Of a stretch of 64,000 nt of DNA, positions 32,658 to 45,706 are shown one piece after another. Below the pieces are notes generated by a model. The model had not been told where the DNA came from. It did not search any database and was given only the letters and a program-made list of their open reading frames with translations. The position numbers and the translations under genes were made by a program. Source of the DNA: Magnaporthiopsis rhizophila (taxonomy: Eukaryota; Ascomycota; Sordariomycetes; Magnaporthales; Magnaporthaceae); NCBI GenBank assembly GCA_003049465.1, contig PYSS01000084.1, positions 62,001 to 126,000 of the forward strand, written 5' to 3'. How positions within the stretch are numbered: position 1 is the first letter of the stretch; each line of letters starts with the position of its first letter.

Positions 32658-35106
32658 ATGATGGAGGTAGGGAAGAGCCCTCCGCAGGTGGCTGTATTAA
32701 AGGAGATCCCCTCAAGAATACAAGGCTGTGGTTCTTGTCTCGAGAAGCAGCCAAGACCCGGGCGCCTGAGACCAGCAGCCACGATGCCGATTCACGGCGA
32801 CCCCAGCCCAAAGATGGCGACGGAGCCTCACCTCAAGATGCCGACGGATCCGGATAGCTGGCACAAGGAAGGGGATATCCGCCTCGAGGTTCCAAAAACG
32901 CCGAACAATCAGCGGCAGCAAGACAGAGACACATCACCCATAGCAACGCCTCAGCTCCATTACACTCTTGTAGGTAGCTCGCCGGTAGAAGCCCAGCAAC
33001 AGCGTCATGAGCCGAGGACTACGTCGGGCGTCAGAACACCAACCAGGCCCGCTCGCAAAAAGGAGACCGGCCCCAAGCGCGAAGATGGCGCCGAGCTATT
33101 CGAGAAGGCGTGGGAGTCGTCTGGCGAGTACCCTCTAGCTGCGGCTTTTGTCGCGCCACAGAGTCTTGGCGAGAGGCTTCAGGGAGAGAAGCGGCACGAG
33201 TACCTAAACGACACCGCAGTCAGAATCCTGAGAGACTCGTCCCAGGAGATTGTTATGTGGGAGACGCTCGCGGAGCCGGACATGGAAGCCCCAGAAAAGA
33301 GTGTTACGAGTGAGTTCGATAGGCCGCATAATCAGCACGAGGGTGTTCACACAAACGACAGGTTTGACAATATTGCAGGATTCCAAAAGTACGGCATCGG
33401 CAACGCGAGCGAGCTGGACAAGCACCTTCAACGACCAGGATTCACACCCGACCACAACAGCGACCCCACAACGCGCGCCATCCTTCTCGCCTCGGAAGAG
33501 CACAAGGGTCTCCTCCCGTGTGGCCGCGAGACGCTGAACAAGCTGTTCACCTACTTCCAGGTCGACCACAGCTTCATCGAGGCCATCAGGTCCTTCGAGT
33601 ACACGCCAGGCTTTGCGCGCCTGCCTTCGGCCGCTTTCTGGGGCCGCAGCACGGCGTCGGCGCCTCCGGGGCAGTTGGTGCCGCTCGCACGGCAGTGTCG
33701 GTCAGGATGAGAGATAGCCATGTCCTTTGCTCTGCACACGATCCGCCCCGACGACTACGGGCAATGGCCGATCGAGGAGCGCGCCATCTACAGCTGGTTC
33801 GACCTCGAGACTGGCCGTTCAACATGGCTCGTCGTGAGCGACGACGACGGCGAGGTCGGGATCGGCTGCTCTGTTCGGGAGCGCATCCAGAAGATGCTGG
33901 ACAGCTACCCGCTGACCGCCGACAACCCCGCCGTCAACAACGAGGTAACCGTGCCTAAGCGCTTCGAGGCGTTCCTCGAGCATTATTTGTTCTTCATTGC
34001 GTGGTGCGAGGAGAACTGGCGGGACTTCACCGCCGCCGTCAACACCGAGGTGGGCCAGATCCTCGAGCGGGCGCAAGGCAACCAAGGTCCTGCCTATCTC
34101 AAACGGGGCCGCGAGAGGTTTCCTTCAGACGTGCCGTCCCCGCCGATGAGCCCTGAGGCGCTGCGTCAGCCGCAGCGACACGGTCTCGGCAGAGGGCTCA
34201 ATCGTGGCCGACGGGCCAAGAGTGGTCACTGTATCGCACGCTGGGGCAGCGTCTCGTTGGGTCCCGAGCCAGCGACTTCGAAAGCAGCGGAAGCGCTGCC
34301 ACGGGCTGCTGCTCGCGAGATAGGACCGGGCCTACACCCGCTCCAAAGCAGCGCCGACAGGAACGCAAGGCAGCTCGAGAAGAACAAGCAGCAAGAGGCG
34401 GCCCTGAGGGCGCTCTGCTACGAGGACATCCAAGCACTGCACGCAATCGCGGTGAAAGTGCACGCCGCAAAGGAGGCAGCGTTCCATAACGCCGACGTCG
34501 TGGCTCAAACGACTCGACTGCTCCATCTGGAGCTGGCCGCCAACTGGGACATCTCGGACGGCGAGAGATACAAGTTCAGGTCCAATATCAAGAGCGAGCT
34601 CAAGAAATTTCTGAAGCTCGCCGAGCAATCCCACCACCGTCTAGAGGTGGCTGGTGGAAGGCTAGGGCACATGGGGAAAATGGTCGCGTACGGGGCACAG
34701 CGGGTAGGTCGTTCCCAGTTCCGCGAGCGAGCTTCTGACACCTGGGCAACCAACGACTGAGCTAACAAAATCGCCAGTACGAGGGCTGCTCCAGCACAAG
34801 ATGCAGCTCAAGAATGACAGCGTGTTGCGAGAGATTTCAATCACGATGGCGGAGTCACTGGGCCAGGGCGGCCTGGCGACCGCTGTTGCCAAGGGGGCGG
34901 CTGGTCATGGCGAGGCAGCGAGCAGCGGCGCCTCGACCCTGGACTCGAGGCCCAAGGCGGGTAACAATCCAGGGGGCGTCCCCCTAGCGCTGATCGCGTG
35001 GCCGGCAGTTGTCATAAGCGTCCTTGGAGTTGTGCTTATCCTCCAGGTTCTGGTCGCTGCACCGATCTTGATGTGCAGAATTCTCTTTGGCTGGGTCTTC
35101 GGTTGA
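32658..35106 (+). CDS. CorA-like-domain type hypothetical protein with an in-frame TGA
   Basis: A long coding stretch 32658-34703 joins in phase with 34795-35106 across a 91-nt intron with a CTAAC branch site. The reading frame is continuous except for one TGA at 33708-33710. Before it come an unstructured N-terminus and the segment FTYFQVDHSFIEAIRSFEY; after it, in the same frame, comes SFALHTIRPDDYGQWPIEERAIYSWFDLETG-type sequence, recalling fungal proteins annotated as having a CorA-like transporter domain. The C-terminus has a charged coiled region and one long hydrophobic segment (ALIAWPAVVISVLGVVLILQ). The TGA could be a real nonsense change (pseudogene), a sequencing error, or be spliced out by a very short intron, 33675-33710 region, of about 36 nt. 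Family assignment is tentative; ion transport is not shown. Confidence 0.6.
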
Positions 35107-35759
35107 GGATCCTAGCAGGGGAACGAGGCGGTGAACAGCGTGGCGGAAGCCGAGATTGTGTTGCCGGGCGGGGGTCGAGCAGAGAGACGGTGAGGGGTTC
35201 CGTCATATAAGTAGCATTTAGAAACACGGGAAGAAATGCAGCGTTGCGATGCTGACGCGTGGGCTGGCCAATCATTGCCATAATGGAAAGGTGAGAGGCT
35301 GGGGTGGTGCATGCGTGGTATGTAAAACAAGCTGCAGATCGTGAAGGACCCGTTGAGGCCTAAAGGTAGCTAATGCAGGCCCTAATGCAGGCCCATGCTC
35401 ACTCACGTGCGCTTTATGATTAATCCTCTCTTTGCAGTGGGGCGCCCCAGCATCCGTTGTGCGTTGAGTGCTGCAGACCTCCAGCTGAATCAGGGCCCTG
35501 AAGCTCCTGTGGAGACCAGGTGGATCCGTCAACGGGCTGGAAGCTCGAGCATCAGCAACCGCGCGGCAACGTCCAGCCATGGATATCTTCCAAACCCAAA
35601 CATTCGATGCCGATTATTTCTCTCCAAGCTTTGGTCTTGAGAGAAGCCAAAGTGCTCGTCGCACATCAGGTCATATAAAACCGAGGCGCCCATCACCCTT
35701 TTTTTGGCCAACGAACGTGCGCCACAACCTGTAGATCTTGCCTAGAGCAGCGAGCAGCA
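35107..35759. other. intergenic, no gene recognised
   Basis: About 0.65 kb between two tandem plus-strand genes; it likely holds the SFH5 promoter. Open frames on either strand have no recognisable content. Confidence 0.45.
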
Positions 35760-37248
35760 ATGGCCGATCAAGAAACCAAAGCCCCAGAGGCTGCAGCTGC
35801 CACCACCTCTGCTACGGAATCGACCGTCGCCGCCACACCCGACGCGCCCTCTCCGACAGCGCCGCCAGCGACTGAGGCTTCCGCTCCTGCCGAAGCGGCG
35901 CCTGAGAAGCCGACCGAGAAGCCTGCTGTTCCAGCCGAGGCGACAGCTGAGAAAGCCGACGAGCCGGCGTCCGCCTCCGCTCCTGCCCCTGCCGCCACCG
36001 AGCCTGCCCCGGCAACCCAAGCCACTCCGGCTGACGCAGAAGCCCCGAAGGCTGCCGAAGAGAAGCCTGCCGACAAGACCGAGGCTCTAGCCGCCGAGCC
36101 CGCTACTGCTCCTACTCCCGACGGTTCCAAGGATGCCGAACTCAAGTCCGCCGAGATAGTCGTTCCAGTCACCGCCGCTCCAGCCGCCACGACCGCCGCC
36201 CCCGACGCCGAAGCCGTCAAGGACACTGAGGCGACCAAGACTACACCCCCAGCCGAGACCAAAGAAGCCGACACCAAGCCCAAGGCCCCGGCCGCTTCGA
36301 GCGCGCTGAAGGACTTGTGGGCTACAGCCCAGGCCCACGCGCATTCGGAGATCTGGGGTGTGACGCTCGCCGACCCGGAGACGCACGTGCCGTCGCAGAT
36401 CATCCTACAAAAATATCTCAATGCCAACGACGGCGACCTGGCCAAGGCCAAGGACCAGCTCACCAAGACCCTGGACTGGCGGGCCAAGACGAAGCCGCTG
36501 GAGCTGGTTCAGAAGAAGTACAACAAGGAGAAGTTCGGCGGGCTGGGCTACATCACGTCGTACACCGCAGACGCAGGTGCCGAGGCCAAGGGCGCCAACG
36601 CCCAGGAGGTGTTTACGTGGAACATTTACGGCGGCGTCAAGTCCATGGAGGAGACGTTTGGAAAGCTGGAGGAGTACGTCACACCTTCATACTTCACTAC
36701 GCATCGGAACCTCCTGTGTGACGCATGTACCCGTCAAGTCAAACCATGACCCCTGGGCCGTCCCCTACTAACTTGAAGTTTTGTCATCATTACCTAGATT
36801 CATCGACTGGCGCGTGGCCCTCATGGAACTTGCAGTGCACGAGCTCTCCATCTCTACGGCGACGGAGCGCATCACAGCGGAGCAGGACCCGTACAAGATC
36901 TACCAGGTGCATGACTACAAGTCAATCAGCTTTCTGCGGCAGGCGCCCGCGGTCAAGACCGCCAGCAAGGAAACCATCACCGTCCTGGCGGCCAACTACC
37001 CGGAGCTGCTAAAGGAGAAGTTCTTCATCAACGTGCCCGCCGTCATGGGCTTCATGTACGCCGTAATGAAGCTCTTCGTCGCGCCCAAGACCCTCAAGAA
37101 GTTCCACCCGATGAGCAACGGCGCCGCCCTGGCAAAGGAGTTTGGCGCCTCGGAGCTCCCGGGCCTCGGCGAGAAGCTCCCCAAGGAGTACGGCGGCAAG
37201 GGCCCCGAGCTGGCCGCTGTGGGCAAGCAGACGCCACTCGAGGAGTAA
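35760..37248 (+). CDS. sfh5: SFH5-like phosphatidylinositol transfer protein (Sec14/CRAL-TRIO)
   Basis: SFH5 proteins carry phosphatidylinositol between membranes, peripherally at ER and plasma membrane. Exons 35760-36673 and 36798-37248 give 454 residues; the junction rebuilds GKLEEFIDWRVALMEL. Residues 1 to about 180 are a long Ala/Pro/Glu/Thr-rich disordered region, typical of filamentous fungal members. The CRAL-TRIO N domain follows (EIWGVTLAD, ILQKYLNANDGDLAKAKDQL, TLDWRAKTKP), then the lipid-binding lobe (QVHDYKSISFLR, LAANYPELLKEKFFINVPAV, FVAPKTLKKFHPMSNG) and the C-terminal LPKEYGGKGPEL motif. The intron is 124 nt with a CTAG acceptor. The start has only an average context but is the only one that fits. 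Confidence 0.92.
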
Positions 37249-39900
37249 TGGGCGGGAGAGAATCGGAGTGTGTTGTTGTTTGTCTAACCTTGTTCCGAGG
37301 TCGTGGCAGACGGTGCAAACTGTCGCCAACCCGTCTTTATTTTGCCTGCATGTGATACCGTCTCTTTTTGCCATGTCCTTCTATCTTCTATTTCCCTCCT
37401 GTTTGTTTTGTACTCGAAAGATATCCACGCCAATGACCTTGATCCGCATATTAGATGGCTACCTAGACACGCATGTACCCGATTGAGTCGGAGAATAAAA
37501 CATCGTCCGCTGTCACCACAGCCGGCCCGAACACGGGGAATTAGCTAACATCCATCTTGGGGCAGTCAGTGACTTCCGCCCTGCCTGCACTTTGCTGTCG
37601 CGTTTCATGTGAATTCCGCAAGGCGTGACCGTTCAAGGCTATACCTGGTAGAAACACATCTGGAGCACGACGGGAGAAAACAAACCGCCAAGCATGGAAG
37701 GGGGGGGGCGGGCGCACGGGGAGCCCGGACGGCAGCAATCCCTCGGTTAAAGGTACTGTTCGATCCGGAGGCGCGGTCGAATCCCCATCCCAGAATACCG
37801 AGCCCCGGCTTGTCCAATGTTTCACGCATCCCAAACAAACCTCCGCGGCGGCGGCCAACGACTCGGCCGCATCGAATGGCGTAGTAGGTTGGCTGTGGTT
37901 GGCTGAGGGTACGAAGACCAATAAACCGCCAGTTCAATGTTCCACGGTAGGGATCGTGCGGGATCATGCAAGCATGACACAAGATTTGATTTACCCAGGC
38001 TTGTCATCCTCGAGCTAGGTACCGAGGGAGCGGGCGTCGGTTGGTGCTGAGGCACGGAGGCACAAGGAGGCGACAGTGCCTCAATGTGATGGGGTAATCC
38101 AAAACACGATTGAATCGCGTTTTGTGCGACGGTGTAGCCGCACCAGGAGGTGTTTGTTGCCTCCAACGCTCCGGGAAAGCAATCAGTGTTTTTTTTTTTC
38201 TTCTTTTGTTTTTTTTTCCCTCTCACAGCATTGACGCCTCTTGCCCTTGGGGGCGATTCAGCTCGCCGACGGCTGCATTGCCAAGATGGTGCCGGAGTCA
38301 GAGTGGAATTCCGGCGGCTCGGTGCGGCTCGACAGGAGCTCAAGTTACCTAGCGTCAAATGCCATTGAGCGATACGCAGACAGTACGAAATACGATACGA
38401 GGAATCCAGTTGGGTCCTCGTATTTTTGCCGTTTATGCCGTACTCCGTCATACATGCTTGGATCGGAATCTTTCTTCCGTCCTTCGTAACAACAGCCGAG
38501 TGGGCGGGCAAGGCACATCCCATTTCTACGTTCGAGGATGGCAGAAGGAAACAAGGCAGCCAAGGGAGGCTTTTTTTCTTCTCTAGTGGGTTTCAGCGGG
38601 CTCCCGGGGCACACCAAGAACCCGATCCAAGACGGGAACGGATTGTTCTTCTTCTCAATCGCGCGTCAACTTCCAGCGCTCAAAAGTGGACACACATTGC
38701 ATCTTTCAGCTCCCAGCTGTTTGGATGTGGCAATTTTACGATATGCCCCAACGGGCAGCGAGTTCGCGAGAAGCCGGGGGCGCCATGTGGGGTTCGGCGG
38801 CCGAAAACGGCACAAACTCCTTTCTGCGGTCAGCCTGCGCCAGCCTATCGTCTAGAAGCGCATCCAGTGCTCTGGCCCCTTCAAGACGTGGACGGTGTGC
38901 GTGGCTGGCCGATGGACACATGCGAGCACCGACGGGAGCTTCGTCACCGCCGGCGTCTTATTTGCGCATTGCGCCAGAAGAGGCAGGTGGAAGGGAGGTC
39001 AATTTTCCCCACGGTCTGCTCTTCTCATCTTCGCATTCATTTTGACGGCCTGCCTCGAGGATCTCGAAGAAATTTCCGCGCTCAGTGAGCAACACCCCAC
39101 CCACCAAGGCCGATGAACCCCACCACGGCCATCCATGACACCCATGGATGACATGGATGGTTGTCCTTGACAGGGGCAACCAGCAGCGGCTCTGGGCGGA
39201 AGCAGGGCATGTTACTGTCGTATGCCACGTACTGCGCACGTATTCAAATACGGACCAATCAAATGCGATCTGCTGCATGTGAGACCGAGATCCGTTGGCT
39301 GGGCCCGTCCCTGCCTACCCGTTGCTGCATTGCGCGCACTCGTTGAAGCTGAAGCGTCGCCTTCCCCTCCAGCTCTTTCGCTACCGCCTCCTTGGGAGCA
39401 AGCAATTTTTTCTTCTTCCCCTTCTTTTTGCCGTCTTACTACACCACCTTCTCCATCCTACCCTAGGTTCCCCGATTGGCCTTGGGATTTTCGCCCACAG
39501 TCGGCCAGACCAGGGACCAGTCTACATATCCATTATTTAAAGGGGACTTGCGCCCCGCATCCATTGGGGAGCACGTTCAGCTGCAGCCTCGTTTGTTTCT
39601 CTGCCCGCCACGTCCTACGGCAGTCGCTCCTTTCCTCGTGTCTGGCATTGAATTCAGTTTCACCCGTAGCTCTCGGACTTGCCAGGTTACCTTACGCGCT
39701 TCTACCTAGGATATGACTTGTTAAAGCCCTTGCACGACTGCACCGGCTACCTAATTCGCCTGACTCTCCTTCGAACAAGCTAAAACCCAAAAGCCAAAAG
39801 CTAAATAAGGAATCAAGCTTATCCCGGCCAGGAAAACAGGAGACTGCCAGAGCCACTTTGGCTTCAGACTTGGACGGCCGACGGGCTGGGACGGCAGTGG
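37249..39900. other. long intergenic region upstream of the ABC transporter
   Basis: About 2.65 kb without a recognised gene, the longest gap in the island. It includes a T-rich tract at 38188-38220 and pyrimidine-rich sequence at 39400-39460 just upstream of the transporter. Open frames such as 38426-39088 (plus) and 37822-38523 (minus) have no recognisable motif. The last 500 bp are probably the promoter and 5' leader of the ABC gene. Confidence 0.45.
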
Positions 39901-42900
39901 ATGTCATTCACCATGGGCACTGGCGCATGGGGGGACAATGATCGGACGGCACAGACCACGAGTTCCCGGATGCTTGACCGTGTGTCAAGCCACGACGAAC
40001 CCCCAGTCTCCGCACCTGATATAATTACCAGCAACGATTCGTCCTCGGCCGGGACACTGGCCGAGAAGGATGAGATGGTCGACCACCAGCTCACTGCAAT
40101 ATCAAGCGGCGTGGCTTCCGCCGAGGGAGCCTGCGGAACCCCAGCGTACCAGGAGAAGGCTATGGCGACGGCGAGCCCAGAGGCCGAGGCCAACACGGAA
40201 AACGGGGATGCTGCCGACTCGGAGACGGCGCGCCGCAACGAGATGGTGCACGAGCTGGCGCGCGTCTACACCACGCGGTCGCACGCCGAGGGTGGCGCGG
40301 GCGCAGGCGGCGGCGGCAGCGACGGCGGTGGGGTGGGAGGCAACCCCTTCGTCGTCGGCTCGTCGGACCCCGAGTCGAGCCTGAACCCCAACGGCAAGAA
40401 CTTTAGCGCGCAAGCATGGGCGCGCGCCGTCGCCGACTTGGTCTCGGCCGAGGGCGCCGCGTTCCGCACCAGCGGGGTGTGCTTCCAGAACCTCGATGTG
40501 TTTGGCTTCGGCGCCGCCACCGACTACCAGAAGACCGTGTTCAACGTCTGGCTCGAGACGGTCGGTCTCGCTAGGCGCTTCCTCGGGCAGGGCAAGACGC
40601 GTATCGACATCCTGCGCGGCTTCGACGGCGTGGTTCGGAAGGGCGAGATGCTGGTCGTGCTGGGTCCTCCCGGGTCTGGCTGCAGCACGCTCCTCAAGAC
40701 GATTGCTGGTGAGACAGACGGCATCTTTATCGAGGGCAACTCGTACTTCAATTACCAGGGTGAGTGTTGTGGGTTGATCATGGGTGGTTTGCTGGCGGCA
40801 CGTCGAACCTAGCATCGAGCTAGTGACACCGCCCCGAAAGGCTTTGGCGTTGGCTTCGCCGCTCAAACGTGCGGCCCCTGTTAGTGGCCGTTGACATCTG
40901 TCCGGGCTCCCAGCCACCGAAGCGATCGTGTGACCAGAAACGGCAATCCGTTCCGCTAACAGCATGTGCAAACAGGGATGACGGCGCAAGAAATGCACAC
41001 GCGCCACCGCGGAGAGGCCATCTACACTGCAGAAGTCGGTAGGTGTCTGACCCACGTGGCCCCTGCCAGCCCCTCGTGCTTCCTCGGATAACATATCCAG
41101 ACTAACCCGGGCCGCTCCCGACAGACGTCCACTTCCCGCAGCTAACGGTGGGCACGACCCTGACTTTTGCGGCGCATGCGCGGGCTCCACGGAGGATACC
41201 CGACGGCGTGCCCAAGACACTGTTCGCGAACCACATTCGTGATGTCGTCATGGCCGTCTTCGGTATCTCCCACACCATCAACACCCGCGTCGGGAATGAG
41301 TACATTCGCGGCGTGTCAGGCGGCGAGCGGAAGCGGGTGACCATCGCCGAGGCAGCCCTTTCTGGCGCGCCGCTGCAATGCTGGGACAACAGCACACGCG
41401 GCCTTGACAGCGCCAACGCCATCGAATTCTGCAGGACCCTCCGAATGCAGTCCCAACTCTTCAACACAACCGCTTGCGTCAGCATCTACCAGGCCCCGCA
41501 AGCCGCCTACGATTTGTTCGACAAGGCCGTTGTGCTCTACGAGGGCCACCAGATCTTCTTCGGCCGTGCCGACGAGGCCAAGCAGTACTTCATCAACCTT
41601 GGCTTCGACTGCCCCGCCCGCCAGACTACCCCCGACTTCCTCACGTCCATGACCTCGCCTCAGGAGCGTATTGTCCGCCCTGGCTTCGAGGGCAAGGCCC
41701 CACGCACGCCCCAGGAATTTGCGGCCGCCTGGAAGGCAAGCGCTGAGTACGCTGCTTTGCAGGCCGACATCGAGGATTACAAGTCCACCCATCCTTTCAA
41801 CGGGCCCGACGCCGAGGCCTTCCGCGCCTCCCGCAAGGCCCAGCAGGGCAAGGGTCAGCGCCGCAAGAGTCCCTTTACCCTCAGCTACGCACAGCAGATC
41901 AAGCTCTGCCTGTGGCGTGGCTGGATGCGTCTCCTTGGCGATCCCAGCCTGACCATAGGCGCCCTAATTGCCAACACCATCATGGCCCTCATCATCTCTA
42001 GTGTCTTCTACAACCTCCAGATGACGACCGGTAGCTTCTTCCAGCGCGGTGCCCTGCTCTTCTTCGCCTGCCTCATGAACGGTTTCGCCGCTGCCCTCGA
42101 GATTCTCGTCCTCTTTGCCCAACGCCCCATTGTTGAGAAGCATGACCGCTACGCTCTCTATCACCCGTCGGCCGAGGCGGTCGCCTCGATGCTTTGCGAC
42201 CTCCCGTACAAGATCGGGAACACCCTAGTCTTCAATCTCACCCTGTACTTCATGAGCAATCTCCGGCGAGAGCCCGGTGCCTTCTTCTTCTACCTCCTCA
42301 TATCTTTCACCACCGTTCTGACCATGTCTATGATCTTCCGAACCATCGGGTCGACATCCCGGACCCTCTCACAGGCCATGGTGCCCGCTGCCGCTATCAT
42401 CCTGGCCCTGGTGATCTTCACCGGCTTTGTCATCCCCATCGACTACATGCTTCCGTGGTGCCGCTGGCTCAACTACATCGATCCCTTGGCGTACTCCTTC
42501 GAGTCGCTCATGGTCAACGAGTTCGTCGGACGCCAGTTTTCGTGCAACATGTTCATCCCGAACCCTGACGTCGCTCGCCAAATTGGCATTCCTGTCGACC
42601 AGCTGGGGCCTACCAACAGGGTCTGCTCGGCCGTGGGCTCCGTCGCAGGGAAGGACTTTGTCGAGGGCGAGGCGTACATCAACAGCAGCTTCCAGTATTA
42701 CGCGGCCAACAAGTGGAGGAACTTTGGCATCCTCATCGGGTTCATCGTCTTCTTCACCATTACCTACATGGTCACGGCCGAGCTGGTGTCTGCGAAGAAG
42801 TCCAAGGGCGAGGTTCTCGTTTTCCGCCGGGGTCAGAAGCCGGCCTCGCTGAAGGAGACCAAGCAAGACGCGGAATCGGGCTCCAAGCCGGCTGGTGTTG

Positions 42901-44986
42901 TCACCGCCGCCACCGAGGACAACGATGCCGGCTTCATCCAGCGACAGACCAGCGTCTTCCACTGGAAGGACGTCTGCTACGATGTCAAGATCAAGACTGA
43001 GAACCAGCGAATCCTCGATCATGTCGATGGCTGGGTCAAGCCCGGGACCCTCACAGCACTGATGGGCGTGTCAGGCGCTGGCAAGACCACCCTTCTCGAC
43101 TGCCTGGCCGACCGTACGGCAATGGGCGTTATCACTGGCGAGATGCTGGTAGACGGCCATCACCGCGACGCCTCGTTCCAAAGGAAAACCGGCTACGTGC
43201 AACAGCAGGACCTCCATCTGCAGACCACCACCGTCCGCGAGGCTCTCAACTTCAGCGCCCTGCTCCGCCAGCCCGATCACATCCCGCGCGCCGAGAAGCT
43301 GGCATACGTCGACGAGGTTATCCGCCTGCTGGACATGCAGGAGTATGCCGACGCCGTTGTGGGCGTTCCCGGAGAAGGTCTCAACGTTGAGCAGCGCAAG
43401 CGGCTCACCATAGGCGTCGAGCTCGCTGCCAAGCCTCCACTACTGCTTTTCGTTGACGGTGCGTACAATCACATCCAGCCTCTCCGGGCGGTCTGCCGCT
43501 CAAGACTAAATAGTCTGCTGACTGTGCTCCAATCTTGATAGAACCTACATCCGGCCTCGACTCGCAGACCTCCTGGGCCATTCTCGACCTCCTCGAGAAG
43601 CTAACAAAGAGCGGACAGGCCATTCTTTGCACCATCCATCAGCCATCGGCCATGCTCTTCCAGCGCTTCGACAGACTCCTTTTCCTGGCCAAGGGTGGCA
43701 AGACGGTCTACTTTGGCGAAATTGGCGAGAATTCCAAGACGATGACCAGCTACTTCGAACGCAACGGCGGCTTCCCCTGCCCCCACGACGCCAACCCGGC
43801 CGAGTGGATGCTCCAGGTCATCGGCGCCGCGCCCGGAAGCAAGTCCGAGATCGACTGGTACCGGACCTGGCGCGAGAGCCCCGAGTGCGCCGAGGTCCAT
43901 CGAGAGCTGGAGCAGCTCAAGAACAACCCCAAGGACGTGCCGCCGCCAACGCAGGACAAGGCCAGCTACCGCGAGTTCGCGGCGCCCTTTTACAAGCAGT
44001 TGGCCGAGGTGACGCACCGCGTCTTCCAGCAGTACTGGCGCACGCCGTCCTACATCTACTCCAAGGCGGCGCTGTGTATGATCGTGGCGCTCTTCATCGG
44101 GTTCGTCTTCTACGACGCGCCCAACACGCAGCAGGGCCTGCAGAACCAGATGTTTGCCATCTTCAACATCCTCACCGTCTTCGGCCAGCTGGTGCAGCAG
44201 ACGATGCCGCACTTTGTCATCCAGCGCGACCTGTACGAGGTGCGCGAGCGGCCGTCCAAGGTGTACTCGTGGAAGATCTTCATGCTGTCGCAGATCATCG
44301 TCGAGCTGCCCTGGAACACGCTCATGGCGGTCATTATGTACTTTTGCTGGTACTACCCCGTCGGCCTGTACCGCAACGCCATCCCCGCGGGCCAGGTGAC
44401 CGAGCGCGGCGGGCTCATGTTCCTCTACCTCTGGATCTTTTTGATCTTCACCTCCACCTTCACCGACCTCATGATCGCCGGCTTCGAGACGGCCGAGGCG
44501 GGCGGCAACATCGCCAACCTGCTCTTCACGCTCTGCCTCATCTTCTGCGGCGTGCTCGCCAACCCCAACACGATCCCCAGCTTCTGGATCTTCATGTATC
44601 GCGTCTCGCCCTTCACCTACATCGTGTCGGGCATGCTCTCCATCGCCGTGGCCAACACGCGCGTCAACTGCGCTGCCAACGAGTTTATGCACTTCGACCC
44701 GCCCCCAGGCGCCACCTGCGCCCAGTACATGGGCATCTACGCAAACGTCACGGGCGGCTACCTCGAGCCCGGCACCGAGTCCCGCACCAGCGACTGCTCC
44801 CTCTGCCCCATCGGCGACACCAACATCTTCCTGCAGAGCGTCCAGAGCAGCTACGCCGATAGGTACCGCAACTTTGGCCTCCTGTTCGTCTACGTCGCCT
44901 TCAACATCGCCGCCGCCCTCTTCGTCTACTGGCTCGTCCGCGTGCCCAAGAAGAAGCTTACCGGGGATAAGAAGAAGAAGGAGTAG
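39901..44986 (+). CDS. PDR-type (ABCG) full-size ABC transporter
   Basis: A plasma-membrane efflux pump of the pleiotropic drug resistance family, layout (NBD-TMD)x2. Exons 39901-40759, 40976-41038 (63 nt), 41125-43458 and 43542-44986 give 1566 residues. NBD1 has the fungal variant Walker A GPPGSGCST (about residue 255, Cys replacing Lys), signature VSGGERKRV and a Walker B-like LQCWDNSTRGLD. TMD1 follows with PSLTIGALIAN and the PDR segment EKHDRYALYHPSAEA. NBD2 has a canonical Walker A GVSGAGKTT (about residue 955), a degenerate signature LNVEQRKRLTIG, and Walker B LLLFVDEPTSGLD, rebuilt across intron 3. TMD2 contains the large extracellular loop with several Cys (CSLCPIGDTN). The asymmetric mix of canonical and degenerate motifs is usual for this family. 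The substrate is not readable. The N-terminal 160 residues are disordered and Ala/Gly-rich. Confidence 0.93.
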
Positions 44987-45706
44987 CCACATGTCGATTT
45001 GTTTTCCTTTTATTTCTCCCTTTTGCATCCCGTCCGTTTAATTAATTCTCTCTTCCCAAACCTTGACGGTCCAGCTTGGACGGCTCTTCTTCCGGTCATG
45101 TTGCACGGTGCCGGACCGTATAAACATTTTCGAGTCAACCGAAATCTCTTCAATTCCTTCTATACCGACACAACCAGTCGGTTTTGCTCGAGTGACGAGC
45201 ATATGACCAAATTCTGCCGCCACATTCTGGCTACAGATATCGTGCCTTTTTCCGGGCATCTCCTTCGAATTACTACTCTTTTTACGCGTATGTAATGGCT
45301 TGTCTGATGGCGGTTCGTATCTCTCAGGCGGAATTGTCGGTTTAAACCTTTATCTCTGCATCATCGGAGTCTTTCCTATAGTCGCGTCTTGTTGTCCCCA
45401 GGATGTATATAAAACACGAATGGAGCAGGCTTTGCACTAATATTTCTAGTCGCACAAAGCGCTCACTCTTTCAACGTGGGTAGGTACCTAATTACTCCTT
45501 CTATCTCGAGTGACCATTGTTTGCAAAATGCCCCGTTCTTTATTCTGTTTAACCGTTTAAAATGGAACTGAAACACAAAACAACAAAAGGTTCTTTCGGC
45601 GCGTGATTGGGATCCGCGGTGAAGTCGTGGCGCGAGAAAAAGAATACTTCCCGAAAGAACAAAAACCGTAGCAGGCAGGTAACTGATAAAGAAAAAATCA
45701 AACCGT
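44987..45706. other. intergenic, ABC transporter 3' side to tRNA
   Basis: About 0.7 kb, presumably the 3' UTR and terminator of the ABC gene followed by spacer. A short GTAGGTACCTA tract occurs near 45480. No gene is recognised. Confidence 0.45.

Noticed and set aside
36087..36487. minus-strand frames opposite the SFH5 low-complexity N-terminus
   Set aside because: Ala/Ser/Gly-rich shadow of a repetitive coding region.
38426..39088. 220-codon plus frame in the gap before the ABC gene
   Set aside because: Contains poly-Phe and random-looking sequence; several frames overlap equally.
15565..44986. a secondary-metabolite cluster (monooxygenase, MFS, ABC, regulator)
   Set aside because: No synthase or other backbone enzyme is present, and the genes are interleaved with housekeeping genes and unrelated ones.
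43601..45028. 475-codon minus-strand frame opposite the ABC transporter
   Set aside because: It is antisense to exon 4 of the ABC gene and has an unnatural Asp/Glu/Val/His/Arg-rich composition.
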